Part shown: positions 31,745 to 40,385 of the stretch, piece after piece | Layout: each line of letters begins with the position of its first letter | Position numbering within the stretch: the first letter of the stretch is position 1 | Source of the DNA: an uncultured Subdoligranulum sp. | GTDB taxonomy: Bacteria > Bacillota > Clostridia > Oscillospirales > Ruminococcaceae | Assembly: GCA_904374465.1 (NCBI GenBank) | Contig: CAJFFY010000020.1 | Span: 1 to 43,778, forward strand | Length of the DNA stretch: 43,778 bases | Direction: 5' to 3' | Made by a program: the position numbers and the translations under genes | The notes under the pieces: generated by a model | What the model was told of the DNA's origin: nothing | What the model saw: the letters and a program-made list of their open reading frames with translations, nothing else | Database searches by the model: none

Positions 31745-33663
31745 TGGCTCAGCAGGCAAAATTGGTGGGCCCCGGCCGCAACCGCGGTCCGCGCCCCAAG
31801 GTGGAAAACCCCGGCAAAATCCTCAAGCGGATTCTTGCCTATGTGATGCACCTTTATAAGTTCCCGGTCATCGGGGTACTGTGCTGCATCTTCATCAGCG
31901 TGTTTGCCCAGGTGCAAGGCACTTTGTTCATGCAGACGCTGATCGACGGTTACATCACCCCCATGCTGCTGGAAAAGAGCAACGACTTTTCCGGCCTGAT
32001 CGGTGCCATCACCCGGGTGAGTGTATTTTATGCCATCGGCATTATCGCCATCTTCCTGCAGAACCGTATGATGGCCCGCATCACCCAGGGCACGCTGAAA
32101 AATCTGCGGGATGAGATGTTCACCCACATGCAGACGCTGCCCATCAAGTATTTCGACACCCACGCCCACGGCGATATTATGTCGATCTACACCAACGATA
32201 CCGATACCCTGCGCCAGATGATCAGCCAGAGCTTGCCCCAGCTGGTCAACACCTGCATCACGGTGGTCAGTGTGCTGATCTCCATGCTGGTGCTCAGCCC
32301 GGCCCTGACCGTGGTGGCGCTGCTGATGGTGGGGGTCATGCTGCTCTGCACCAAGTTCCTCACCGGCCGGTCCGGCAAGTTCTTTGTGGACCAGCAGCGG
32401 GAACTGGGCCGCGTGAACGGCTACATCGAAGAAATGATGAATGGCCAGAAGGTTGTCAAGGTCTTCTGCCACGAGGAAGCTGCCATTGAGCGGTTCGATG
32501 AACTCAACGACGAGCTGTTCCACAGCGCCGACAAGGCCAATGCCTTCTCGCTGGTGGCCATGCCCGTCAACGCCCAGCTGGGCAACCTGAGCTATGTGCT
32601 GTGCGCCATCATCGGCGGCGCCATGGCCATCAATGCCTTCGGCGGCCTGACCCTGGGCAAGCTGGCCAGCTTCTTGGTACTGACCCGGAACTTCAACCAG
32701 CCCATCACCCAGATCTCCATGCAGCTCAACTCGGTGGTCATGGCCCTGGCCGGCGGCCAGCGTATCTTTGCGCTGCTGGATGAGAAGCCGGAAGTCAACG
32801 AAGGCGACATCACCCTGGTGCATGCCAAGTACCTGCCTGACAACACCGTGACCGAGGCCAGCGAGCCCACCGGTACCTGGGCCTGGAAAAAGACCGATGC
32901 CAACGGTCAGAGCACTTACACCGAACTGAAGGGCGACATCGTCTTCAAGGATGTGGACTTCGGCTATGACCCGGGCAAGATCGTGTTGCACGACATCAAC
33001 CTCTACGGTCGTCCGGGCCAGAAGATTGCCTTTGTTGGCTCCACCGGTGCCGGCAAGACCACCATCACCAATCTGATCAACCGTTTCTACGATATCCAGA
33101 AGGGCCAGATCCTCTACGACGGGCATGACATCAAGTCCATCGAAAAGGATGCCCTGCGTTCCTCCCTGGGCATTGTGCTGCAGGATACCCACCTGTTCAC
33201 CGGCACCGTTATGGAGAATATCCGGTACGGCCGTCTGACTGCCACCGACGAAGAGTGCATTGCAGCGGCCCGTCTGGCCAACGCCGACGGCTTTATCAAG
33301 CATCTGCCCGATGGCTACAACACCATGCTGACCGGCGACGGTACCAACCTGAGCCAGGGCCAGCGCCAGCTGCTGGCCATTGCCCGTGCCGCCGTGGCCG
33401 ACCCGCCGGTGCTGATTCTGGACGAGGCCACCTCCTCCATCGATACCCGTACCGAAAAGCTGGTGCAGGATGGCATGGACGGCCTGATGTATGGCCGTAC
33501 CACCTTTGTCATTGCCCACCGCCTGTCCACGGTGCGCAACTCCGACTGCATCATGGTTTTGGAACAGGGCCGTATCATCGAGCGTGGTACCCACGACGAA
33601 CTGATCGCCCAGAAGGGCCGCTATTATCGACTGTACACCGGCAACTTTGCGGAAAATTCGTAA
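31744..33663 (+). CDS. Heterodimeric ABC exporter subunit 2 (catalytic site)
   Basis: A 639-residue half exporter with six transmembrane helices (about 30-340) and a nucleotide-binding domain carrying a canonical Walker A (GSTGAGKTT), Walker B with its catalytic Glu (LILDEATSSID) and H-loop His (IAHRLST). Its own signature is altered to LSQGQRQ, which complements the changes in subunit 1, so only one composite ATP site is fully active. An insert of about 35 residues (near 360-400, rich in charged and Thr residues) sits between the membrane and ATPase domains. The transported compound is unknown; the MarR regulator suggests drug or metabolite efflux. Confidence 0.93.
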   Translation: MAQQAKLVGPGRNRGPRPKVENPGKILKRILAYVMHLYKFPVIGVLCCIFISVFAQVQGTLFMQTLIDGYITPMLLEKSNDFSGLIGAITRVSVFYAIGIIAIFLQNRMMARITQGTLKNLRDEMFTHMQTLPIKYFDTHAHGDIMSIYTNDTDTLRQMISQSLPQLVNTCITVVSVLISMLVLSPALTVVALLMVGVMLLCTKFLTGRSGKFFVDQQRELGRVNGYIEEMMNGQKVVKVFCHEEAAIERFDELNDELFHSADKANAFSLVAMPVNAQLGNLSYVLCAIIGGAMAINAFGGLTLGKLASFLVLTRNFNQPITQISMQLNSVVMALAGGQRIFALLDEKPEVNEGDITLVHAKYLPDNTVTEASEPTGTWAWKKTDANGQSTYTELKGDIVFKDVDFGYDPGKIVLHDINLYGRPGQKIAFVGSTGAGKTTITNLINRFYDIQKGQILYDGHDIKSIEKDALRSSLGIVLQDTHLFTGTVMENIRYGRLTATDEECIAAARLANADGFIKHLPDGYNTMLTGDGTNLSQGQRQLLAIARAAVADPPVLILDEATSSIDTRTEKLVQDGMDGLMYGRTTFVIAHRLSTVRNSDCIMVLEQGRIIERGTHDELIAQKGRYYRLYTGNFAENS

Positions 33664-33698
33664 AAGAACGGTAAAAAATCCTTCTGAATCAATCAAAA

Positions 33699-33733
33699 TT
33701 GCCGGGATGGCTTTGTGCTATCCCGGCTTTTTT
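33699..33733 (+). terminator. Terminator of the ABC exporter operon
   Basis: 8-bp GCCGGGAT / ATCCCGGC stem followed by TTTTTTT. Confidence 0.85.
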
Positions 33734-33762
33734 GTGCAAAATGCCGCAACAGCGCCAAAAAG

Positions 33763-33791
33763 TTGACGAATTGGAAAAAAGTGGTTATAAT
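33763..33791 (+). promoter_or_regulatory. Promoter of the ricin-domain gene
   Basis: TTGACG (33763-33768), 17-base spacer, perfect TATAAT (33786-33791). The transcript then has a leader of about 90 bases with a hairpin near 33802-33821 (CCAC-GCAAA-TTTGC-GGTGG arms). Confidence 0.88.
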
Positions 33792-33888
33792 AGAGAACGT
33801 AGCCACGCAAATTTGCGGTGGAACAAAATGCGGCCCGAGGGATCCTGCAAGTGATGAGGCCGCCCAACGTATTAGGAGGAAATCCGAT

Positions 33889-34722
33889 ATGGCACCCAAA
33901 AAGAAAGTTGCTCAGACCGTACTTACCGACAGTAAGTTCTATACCATCAGCGCAGCCAACGGCAAAGTCGTGGAAGTGGCTGATTATAACATCGATAACG
34001 GCGCCAAGATCCAGCTGTGGGATAATGTGAATGCCGAATGGCAGCAGTGGAGCTTTGTGGCCGCCGGTGACGGCGTTTACCGCATCCGCAACCGTTTCAC
34101 CAACAAGATGCTGGACCTGGATTGCGGCGGCGTCAGCGACGGCACCCGCGTCCATCAGTGGGAGGGCGCTCCGGCGTCCAGCCAGCTGTGGGTGGTGGAG
34201 CCTTCCAATGATGGCACCGTCAAGATCAAGTCCAACCTGGCCGGCAAGCTGCTGGACGTGGTGGGCATGAACACCGACAACGGCGCCGCCCTGCAGATCT
34301 GGCGGGATGAGAACGGCACCACCCAGTACTGGACCATCACCGAGGTGACCCGCAAGCCCAAGACCAGCGCCAAGGCCACTGCCGCCAAGGCCAAGGCCGA
34401 GCTGACCGCCGCTGCCGAAAACATGGCCGATGTGGCTGCCGATGCGGCGGAGGAAGTGGTCAAGGCCGTGAAGAAAGCCAGCACCCAGCCTGCTGCGAAA
34501 AAGGTCGCCAAGACCGTCAACGAGACTGTCAAGGCCGTGTCCGAAGTTGTCAAGCCTGCCGCCGATGAGGCTGTCAAGGCTGCCAAGCCGGTGGTGCAGG
34601 AAGCCGTCAAGGCTGCCAAACCCGTGGTGGAAGATACCGTCAAGGCTGTGACGGAGGCCGTGAAGCCCGCTGCCAAGAAACCGGCTGCCAAGAAGACCAC
34701 CACCAAGAAGACCCGCAAGTAA
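33889..34722 (+). CDS. Ricin-type lectin domain fused to a histone H1-like tail
   Basis: 277 residues with no signal peptide or membrane segment. Residues about 10-150 form one ricin beta-trefoil with three repeats ending in QxW-type motifs (EWQQWSFV, SSQLWVVE, TQYWTITE). Residues 155-277 are an Ala/Lys/Val-rich, almost repeat-built tail, with VKAAKPVVQEA then VKAAKPVVEDT, ending PAAKKPAAKKTTTKKTRK, like bacterial histone H1 analogues. The ATG at 33889 has a perfect AGGAGG and a consensus promoter, so expression may be high. A nucleoid-bound or wall-carbohydrate-related role is possible; function is unknown. Confidence 0.88.
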   Translation: MAPKKKVAQTVLTDSKFYTISAANGKVVEVADYNIDNGAKIQLWDNVNAEWQQWSFVAAGDGVYRIRNRFTNKMLDLDCGGVSDGTRVHQWEGAPASSQLWVVEPSNDGTVKIKSNLAGKLLDVVGMNTDNGAALQIWRDENGTTQYWTITEVTRKPKTSAKATAAKAKAELTAAAENMADVAADAAEEVVKAVKKASTQPAAKKVAKTVNETVKAVSEVVKPAADEAVKAAKPVVQEAVKAAKPVVEDTVKAVTEAVKPAAKKPAAKKTTTKKTRK

Positions 34723-34768
34723 TGGCGGTCATCTGAACGATCCCCCTTTGCAATTTTTGTGTTGGAAC

Positions 34769-34805
34769 GAGTAAGCCCCCGCACCCAAAGGTGCGGGGGC
34801 TTTTT
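34769..34805 (+). terminator. Terminator of the ricin-domain gene
   Basis: Perfect 13-bp stem AAGCCCCCGCACC / GGTGCGGGGGCTT, followed by TTT. Confidence 0.9.
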
Positions 34806-34851
34806 GGTTTGAATGTTCGCACAACGGCGGCAACGGGCGCACTGTTGCAGT

Positions 34852-34901
34852 AAAAAAAGAGGGCGGAGCGCCTCCCGGGGGGGGTGACCGTCCTCTTTTT
34901 T
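34852..34901 (-). terminator. Terminator of the HD hydrolase gene
   Basis: Long stem starting AAAAAAGAGGAC on the minus strand and closing in a T run (CCTCTTTTTTT), with inner pairing. Positioned just after the HD gene. Confidence 0.65.
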
Positions 34902-34917
34902 GCAGAATGGGAAAGGT

Positions 34918-35502
34918 TTACAGCGCGGCCATCTGTGCCTGGATATCGGCCTCACTGGCGCGCATGGCCTGCAGCGTGCGGTCCAGCAGGGTGTCCAGCT
35001 CCCAGCCCAGCATTTCGGCGCCCTGGCGGATCACATCCCGGGAGCAACCGGCGGCAAACTTTTTGTCCTTGAATTTCTTCTTCAGACTGGAAAGTTCCAT
35101 GTCGGTGCAGCTCTTGCTGGGGCGCATCTTGGCGGCGGCGCCGATCAGACCGGTCAGCTCGTCGGTGGCAAACAACACCTTCTCCATCTCGTGCTCCGGT
35201 TTCACGTCGCTGCAAAGGCCGTAGCCGTGGCAGCACACCGCGTGGGTCAGTGCCTCGCTGGCGCCAGCGGCGGGCAGTAGCTCAGCTGCCTTGGTGCAGT
35301 GCTGGTCGGGGAAACGCTCAAAATCCACGTCGTGCAAAAGACCGCACAAAGCCCAGAAATCGGCATCGGCCCCGTAGCCAAGCTGCTCTGCAAACCACCG
35401 CATAACGGCCTCCACCGTCAGGGCATGCTGCAGATGAAAAGGCTCCTGGTTGTACTCCCGCAACAGGGACCAGGCCTGCTGCCGTGTCATACCTGCTTCC
35501 AT
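34918..35502 (-). CDS. HD superfamily hydrolase
   Basis: A 194-residue HD-domain protein. Metal ligands are seen in FHLQHALTVEAVMRWFAEQLG, LCGLLHDVDFERFPDQH (the HD pair) and HAVCCHGYG, followed by ATDELTGLIGAAAKMRPSKS. It belongs to the uncharacterised HD hydrolases often annotated as predicted phosphohydrolases. Substrate and pathway are not known. ATG 35502 follows AAAGGAGCG; another ATG at 35490 is possible. It lies downstream of valS on the same strand (gap of 30 bases to its stop), and may be co-transcribed. Confidence 0.8.
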   Translation of the reverse strand: MEAGMTRQQAWSLLREYNQEPFHLQHALTVEAVMRWFAEQLGYGADADFWALCGLLHDVDFERFPDQHCTKAAELLPAAGASEALTHAVCCHGYGLCSDVKPEHEMEKVLFATDELTGLIGAAAKMRPSKSCTDMELSSLKKKFKDKKFAAGCSRDVIRQGAEMLGWELDTLLDRTLQAMRASEADIQAQMAAL

Positions 35503-35532
35503 TGTCAAATCGCTCCTTTATCAAAAGGCGGG

Positions 35533-38241
35533 TCAGCCCAGCGCCTGAATGGAATCCCGGATCTTGGCAGCTTTTTCCTGGGCGGCGGCCAGCTTGCTGC
35601 GAGTGTCCTCCACCAGCTTGGCGGGGGCTTTCTCCACGAACTTGGGGTTGTTCAGCTGGTTCTGGAACATGGTCATTTCCTTTTCGGCCTTGGCCAGTTC
35701 CTTGTTCAGGCGTGCCAGTTCCTTGTCCCGGTCAATCAGCTCCATCATGGGGATGTAGCCCTTGGCGGCCGGGGTGGATACGGTGACCATGCCGGCGGTG
35801 GGGCCTTCATACCGGGCGGTCAGCGTCACGTCGGTGGCAAAGGCGAACCGGGCCAGGTAGGCGCTGCCCTTCTCGAAGGCGGCGGGGGAGGCGGTCTCGA
35901 TGACCATGGTGGTCTTCTTGGCGGGATGGACGTTCATCTCGCTGCGCATGGTGCGCACGGCCTTGATGTAGTCCATCAGCTTCTCAAAGTCGGCGCATTC
36001 ATCCTCCCAGACCGGCATCTCCAGGTTGCCGGGCCAGGTTTCCAGCATGATGGTCTCGCCACTGCCGGGCAGGGCCTGGTAGATTTCTTCGGTGATGAAG
36101 GGCATGAAGGGGTGCAGCAGTTTGAGGGCTTTGTCCAGCACATATACCAGCACTTTGCGGGCGGTATCGGCCTGGAGCGCGTCGTCGCTGTTCAGGCGGG
36201 ATTTGCAGATCTCGATATACCAGTCGCAATACACTTCCCAGATGAAGTTCTCCACCTTCTCGGCGGCCAGGCCCAGTTCGTATTTGTCCAGGTTGGCGGT
36301 GGCTTCGGCGGCCACCTTGGCCAGTTCGGACAGCACCCACTTGTCACTCATATCCAGCAGGGATTCCTCCGGCATGCCGGGCTGGAAATCCTCGGGCAGA
36401 TTCATCAGCACAAAGCGGGCGGCATTCCACAGCTTGTTGGCAAAGTTGCGGCTGGCGGTGACCTTCTCATCACTGTAGCGCATGTCGTTGCCGGCAGTGG
36501 AGCCCACGATCAGCATCATGCGCAGGGCGTCGGCGCCATACTGGTCAATGACTTCCAGCGGGTCGATGCCGTTGCCCAGGCTCTTGGACATCTTGCGGCC
36601 CTGGCTGTCCCGGACGATGCCGTGGATCAGCACGGTGTCAAAGGGGGCCTTGCCGGTGTAGGCCAGACCCGAGAAGATCATACGGGAAACCCAGAAACCG
36701 ATGATGTCGTAGCCGGTGACCAGCGTGCTGGTGGGGTAGAAGTAGTTGTAGTCCTCGGCGTTCTCATTGGGCCAGCCCAGGGTGGAGAAGGGCCACAGGG
36801 CGGAGCTAAACCAGGTGTCCAGCGTGTCGGGATCCTGGGTCAGATGGGTGCTGCCGCACTTGGGGCAGACCGACGGAGCGGTCTTGGCCACCACGGTCTC
36901 ACCGCAGTCGTCGCAGTACCAGGCGGGAATCTGATGGCCCCACCACAGCTGGCGGCTGATGCACCAATCGCGGCCGCCCTTCATCCAGTTGATATAGTTC
37001 TTGGTGAAGCGTTCCGGCACAAACTTGATGTCGCCTTTTTCCACGGCTTCAATGGCAGGGCCGGCCAGGGGTTCCATCTTGACGAACCACTGCTTGGACA
37101 CCATCGGTTCAATGACCGAGTGGCAGCGGTAGCAGGTGCCCACGTCGTGGGTAATGCTCTCGGTTTCCTTCAGGGCGCCGCAGGCTTCCAGATCGGCCAG
37201 GATGGCCTTGCGGGCCTCCATGGCGGTCATGCCGGCGTATTTGCCGCAGTCCAGCACATCGGGCTCGTCGGCGGCGGCGCGGCCGGCAGCCTTTTCGGCG
37301 TCCACGGCGGCCTTGTCGGCGGCACCGGTCATGTGGCCGTCATAGGTCAGTACGCGGATCATGGGCAGGTTGTGGCGTTTGCCCACCTCAAAGTCGTTGG
37401 GGTCGTGGGCGGGGGTGATCTTCACCACGCCGGTGCCCTTTTCCATATCGGCGTGTTCGTCGCAGACGATGGGAATTTCCCGGTTCAGCAGCGGCAGAAT
37501 CACATGGCAGCCGTGCAGATGGGTGTAACGGGGGTCTTCGGCGTTGATGGCCACGGCGGTATCGCCCAACATGGTTTCGGGACGGGTGGTGGCCAGCTCC
37601 AGCGTCTCGCCGGTTTCCTTTACTTTATAAAGCAGATGCCAGAAGCTGCCTTCCTTGGCCTCGTACTCCACTTCCGCGTCGGAGATGGAGGTGTTGCAGT
37701 GGGGGCACCAGTTGACCATCCGGTTACCGCGGTAGATCAGCCCTTTGTCATACAGGCGGACAAACACCTCTTTGACGGCATCGGAGCAGCCCTCGTCCAT
37801 GGTGAACCGCTCCCGCTGCCAGTCGCAGGAACAACCCAGCTTTTTCAGCTGGCTGACGATGCGGTTGCCGTAGGTGTTTTTCCAGGCCCAGGCCCGTTCC
37901 AGGAATCCGTCGCGGCCCACCATCTCTTTGGTCAGCCCCTCTTCCCGCATCTTGGCCACCACCTTGGCCTCGGTGGCGATGGAAGCGTGGTCGGTGCCTG
38001 GCACCCACAGGGCGGCGTAGCCCTGCATCCGTTTATAACGGGTCAGGATGTCCTGCCAGGTTTCGTCCATGGCGTGGCCCATGTGCAGCTGGCCGGTGAC
38101 GTTGGGCGGCGGCATGACAATGGTAAAGGGCTTTTTGCTGCGGTCAATCTGGGTATGGAAATACCCTTTGTCGCACCAGTTCTGGTAGATGCGATCCTCG
38201 GCGCCCTGGGGCGCATACTGTTTGGCGAGTTCTTTCGGCAT
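35533..38241 (-). CDS. valS: Valyl-tRNA synthetase
   Basis: A 902-residue class I synthetase. It starts MPKELAKQYAPQGAEDRIYQ. The HIGH motif appears as PPPNVTGQLHMGHAMDETWQ, the KMSKS loop as GRKMSKSLGNGIDP, and a zinc-ribbon-like CDDCGETVV...CPKCG lies near the centre. A C-terminal coiled coil (LIDRDKELARLNKELAKAEK) is the tRNA-binding arm of ValRS. The editing domain is present by length. It charges tRNA-Val and removes mischarged Thr. The ATG at 38241 follows AGGAGG, and the transcript begins with a T-box leader. Confidence 0.97.
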   Translation of the reverse strand: MPKELAKQYAPQGAEDRIYQNWCDKGYFHTQIDRSKKPFTIVMPPPNVTGQLHMGHAMDETWQDILTRYKRMQGYAALWVPGTDHASIATEAKVVAKMREEGLTKEMVGRDGFLERAWAWKNTYGNRIVSQLKKLGCSCDWQRERFTMDEGCSDAVKEVFVRLYDKGLIYRGNRMVNWCPHCNTSISDAEVEYEAKEGSFWHLLYKVKETGETLELATTRPETMLGDTAVAINAEDPRYTHLHGCHVILPLLNREIPIVCDEHADMEKGTGVVKITPAHDPNDFEVGKRHNLPMIRVLTYDGHMTGAADKAAVDAEKAAGRAAADEPDVLDCGKYAGMTAMEARKAILADLEACGALKETESITHDVGTCYRCHSVIEPMVSKQWFVKMEPLAGPAIEAVEKGDIKFVPERFTKNYINWMKGGRDWCISRQLWWGHQIPAWYCDDCGETVVAKTAPSVCPKCGSTHLTQDPDTLDTWFSSALWPFSTLGWPNENAEDYNYFYPTSTLVTGYDIIGFWVSRMIFSGLAYTGKAPFDTVLIHGIVRDSQGRKMSKSLGNGIDPLEVIDQYGADALRMMLIVGSTAGNDMRYSDEKVTASRNFANKLWNAARFVLMNLPEDFQPGMPEESLLDMSDKWVLSELAKVAAEATANLDKYELGLAAEKVENFIWEVYCDWYIEICKSRLNSDDALQADTARKVLVYVLDKALKLLHPFMPFITEEIYQALPGSGETIMLETWPGNLEMPVWEDECADFEKLMDYIKAVRTMRSEMNVHPAKKTTMVIETASPAAFEKGSAYLARFAFATDVTLTARYEGPTAGMVTVSTPAAKGYIPMMELIDRDKELARLNKELAKAEKEMTMFQNQLNNPKFVEKAPAKLVEDTRSKLAAAQEKAAKIRDSIQALG

Positions 38242-38280
38242 AACATAACCTCCTGCGCTGTATTGCGGGGCTGCTTTTGC

Positions 38281-38552
38281 AAAAAGAAAAAGCCGCCCCA
38301 TGAACGTTCATGGGACGGCCTGTCAATTCAGGTCGCGGTACCACCCAAGTTGCCCTTGCTCCAGGGCCTCTTTGCGGCAAGGCAAAACCCCGCCTGCCGG
38401 GATAACGGCGGCAAACCCGTGCGCGGCTACTGCTATCCTTCACCGCGCCTGCTCCAAAGCGACAGATGCGTTGTCTGCTATGCCGGACTTGCACCAGACG
38501 CCGGCTCTCTGCAAAAGCAAAACAAGGCACACTCTTTCTCACTGCATTTAAT
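38281..38552 (-). ncRNA. T-box riboswitch leader of valS
   Basis: On the minus strand the leader carries the T-box core GGGTGGTACCGCG (38334-38346) and the Stem I distal motifs GAGAGCC and CTGGTGCAAG. A terminator stem follows (AGCCGCCCCATGAAC / GTTCATGGGACGGCT, about 38290-38319) with a T run. Binding of uncharged tRNA-Val stabilises the antiterminator and turns valS on. A GUC valine codon at 38461-38463 is a specifier candidate; I could not fold Stem I fully. Confidence 0.93.
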
Positions 38553-38559
38553 ACTATGT

Positions 38560-38588
38560 ATCCTACCGCACCCGTTCCCGGTTGTCAA
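38560..38588 (-). promoter_or_regulatory. Promoter of the valS T-box transcript
   Basis: Minus-strand TTGACA (38583-38588), 17-base spacer, TAGGAT (38560-38565). Confidence 0.8.
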
Positions 38589-38616
38589 GTAAAAAATGCC
38601 CCTGGGGTAAAAGTTC

Positions 38617-38646
38617 TTGACAAAGGCCTTTTTGTCGGTATATAGT
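38617..38646 (+). promoter_or_regulatory. Promoter of the second AEC transporter gene
   Basis: TTGACA (38617-38622) and TATAGT (38641-38646) with an 18-base spacer; a TATATA at 16 bases overlaps it. Confidence 0.75.
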
Positions 38647-38675
38647 GCAAACATAGGAATCGAAGGAGGAATTGT

Positions 38676-39602
38676 ATGGATTTGGCAGTGATTGCCGCCA
38701 AACAGGTGTTGCAACTGTTGTTGATGATTCTGGCCGGAGCGGCCTGCTGCAAATGGGGTGTTTTTAAGCCATCCGAAAAATCGGTGCTGGCCAACATTCT
38801 GCTGTACCTGGTGGTACCGGCCATGGTCCTGGACTCCTACATGGTGGAGTTCGACCCGGCTACTTTCCACAATCTGCTGCTGGCGTTTCTTTTGGGAGCA
38901 CTGGCGCTCCTGGTGGGATTGGCTATTGCCTTTGCGGGCACGCTGGGAACAGAAAAGTCTGTTCGCCCCATTATGTGGTTTGCCTGTGCCTTTTCCAATG
39001 CCGGGTACATGGGTTTCCCGCTGATCCGGGCACTTTTCGGGACGGAGGGACTGCTCTATGCCAGCGGTTTTGTCACCGTTTTCAACATCCTCATCTGGAC
39101 CATCGGCACCACAGTCCTGTCCGGGACCGTCCAGCCGCGGCAGATCGCCCGCAATGTGGTGACTTGTCCCTGCATCCTGGCGGTGGCGGCGGGACTGGTG
39201 ATTTATCTCTGCCGCATCCCGGTGCCGGAAATTCTTACCGGCCCGGTGGGGGCGGTGGGGGATATGAACACGCCGCTTTCCATGATCATTACCGGTGCGA
39301 CCATCGCATCCAGCGATCTGAAAAAACTGCTGTCCAATCCCAATCTGTTCCGCACGCTGGCGGTGCGTATGCTGCTGGTCCCGGCGGTAACGCTGGGCCT
39401 CTTTGCCCTGTTGGGGCTGCAGGGCATGGTGCCCACCATCGTGCTGTTGCTGGAAGCCTGCCCCTGCGCCGCCATCACCACGATGTTTGCCATCCAGTAT
39501 CGCCACGATGAGGAGCTGGCGGCCGGATCGGTGGTGTTCTCCACCCTGGGCAGTATCGTGACGCTGCCGATCTACGCACTGCTGCTCACGGCACTCCTGT
39601 AA
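38676..39602 (+). CDS. AEC (auxin efflux carrier) family transporter
   Basis: A 308-residue Mem_trans-family carrier with about ten transmembrane segments. PSEKSVLANILLYLVVPAMV and FACAFSNAGYMGFPLIRALFG are family-type segments. It is distinct from the AEC protein at 1207: different length, charged loops and termini. Substrates in the family are small organic anions; none can be assigned. ATG 38676 follows GAAGGAGG. It is monocistronic with its own promoter and terminator. Confidence 0.88.
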   Translation: MDLAVIAAKQVLQLLLMILAGAACCKWGVFKPSEKSVLANILLYLVVPAMVLDSYMVEFDPATFHNLLLAFLLGALALLVGLAIAFAGTLGTEKSVRPIMWFACAFSNAGYMGFPLIRALFGTEGLLYASGFVTVFNILIWTIGTTVLSGTVQPRQIARNVVTCPCILAVAAGLVIYLCRIPVPEILTGPVGAVGDMNTPLSMIITGATIASSDLKKLLSNPNLFRTLAVRMLLVPAVTLGLFALLGLQGMVPTIVLLLEACPCAAITTMFAIQYRHDEELAAGSVVFSTLGSIVTLPIYALLLTALL

Positions 39603-39612
39603 TTCATAATCC

Positions 39613-39648
39613 AAAGGCGGAATCCAATACAGGGATTCCGCCTTTTTC
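39613..39648 (+). terminator. Terminator of the second AEC gene
   Basis: 13-bp stem AAAGGCGGAATCC / GGATTCCGCCTTT followed by TT. Confidence 0.88.
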
Positions 39649-39659
39649 CTGAATTTCCC

Positions 39660-39688
39660 TTGCCGTAGCACGGTGGGGGTGCTATAAT
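39660..39688 (+). promoter_or_regulatory. Promoter of the VanZ-folC operon
   Basis: TTGCCG (39660-39665), 17-base spacer, perfect TATAAT (39683-39688). Confidence 0.75.
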
Positions 39689-39734
39689 AGCGTTTTATAG
39701 AGGCGTATCTACGTAAAGAATATAAAGGAGAACT

Positions 39735-40385
39735 ATGCAAACAGAAAAGACAAGTCCGTGGCTGATCGCCTTCCGGCTGATTTTTACCATTGCCCTCTTT
39801 GCCTGCATCGCGTATATCTTCCGTAACTCCCTGCAGACGGGGGCGGAATCCTCTCTGCGCAGCCAGGCCGTCACCCGGGCAGTGAATGAAACGCTGTACA
39901 AAGTACACATGGACCCCGTGTCCGAACATACCATCCGCAAGGTGGCCCATTATCTGGAATTTACCATGGAGGGCTTTTTGCTGATGCTTTGCCTGCGTGT
40001 TTACACGTCGCATTTTGTCCGGCATATGAGCTGGCCGCTGCTCATCGGCATGAGTACGGCCCTGATGGACGAGACCATTCAGCTGTTTATCCCCAACCGC
40101 ACCTCGATGGTCACCGATGTCTGGATTGATATGTCCGGTGTGGTGTCCGGGGTGCTGGTGGCGCTGGTGATTCTTTTGATTGTGCGTGCCGTCACTGCCT
40201 TTGCCCGGATCAAGCGGGAAAACCGGCAGCTCCGTGCCGAACAGGAACAGATGCGTCGCGCGGAACAGGAAAGAGAACATGAGCGACTGGCGCGGCGGGC
40301 AGCACACCGTGCCCATGAAGCCCAGATGGGGCAGCCGGTGGAGGAAAATCTGCCGCCGGATGAGGAAGAGGAGGAAGCAGAATGA
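39735..40385 (+). CDS. VanZ-like membrane protein with charged cytoplasmic tail
   Basis: 216 residues. Three or four membrane segments carry the VanZ signature: HTIRKVAHYLEFTMEGFLL and DETIQLFIPNRTSMVTDVWI. The last 60 residues form a highly charged Arg/Glu/Gln-rich helix ending EEEEEAE, longer than a minimal VanZ domain. VanZ raises teicoplanin resistance in enterococci; chromosomal VanZ-like proteins have no settled role. ATG 39735 follows AAAGGAG. Its stop overlaps the folC ATG (ATGA). Confidence 0.85.
   Translation: MQTEKTSPWLIAFRLIFTIALFACIAYIFRNSLQTGAESSLRSQAVTRAVNETLYKVHMDPVSEHTIRKVAHYLEFTMEGFLLMLCLRVYTSHFVRHMSWPLLIGMSTALMDETIQLFIPNRTSMVTDVWIDMSGVVSGVLVALVILLIVRAVTAFARIKRENRQLRAEQEQMRRAEQEREHERLARRAAHRAHEAQMGQPVEENLPPDEEEEEAE

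Noticed and set aside
30032..33696. Long minus-strand frames opposite the ABC exporter
   Set aside because: His/Gln/Gly-rich shadows of two strongly supported exporter genes.
35299..38592. A 1097-codon open frame on the plus strand
   Set aside because: It is antisense to valS and the T-box leader, and its length follows from high GC at third codon positions of valS.
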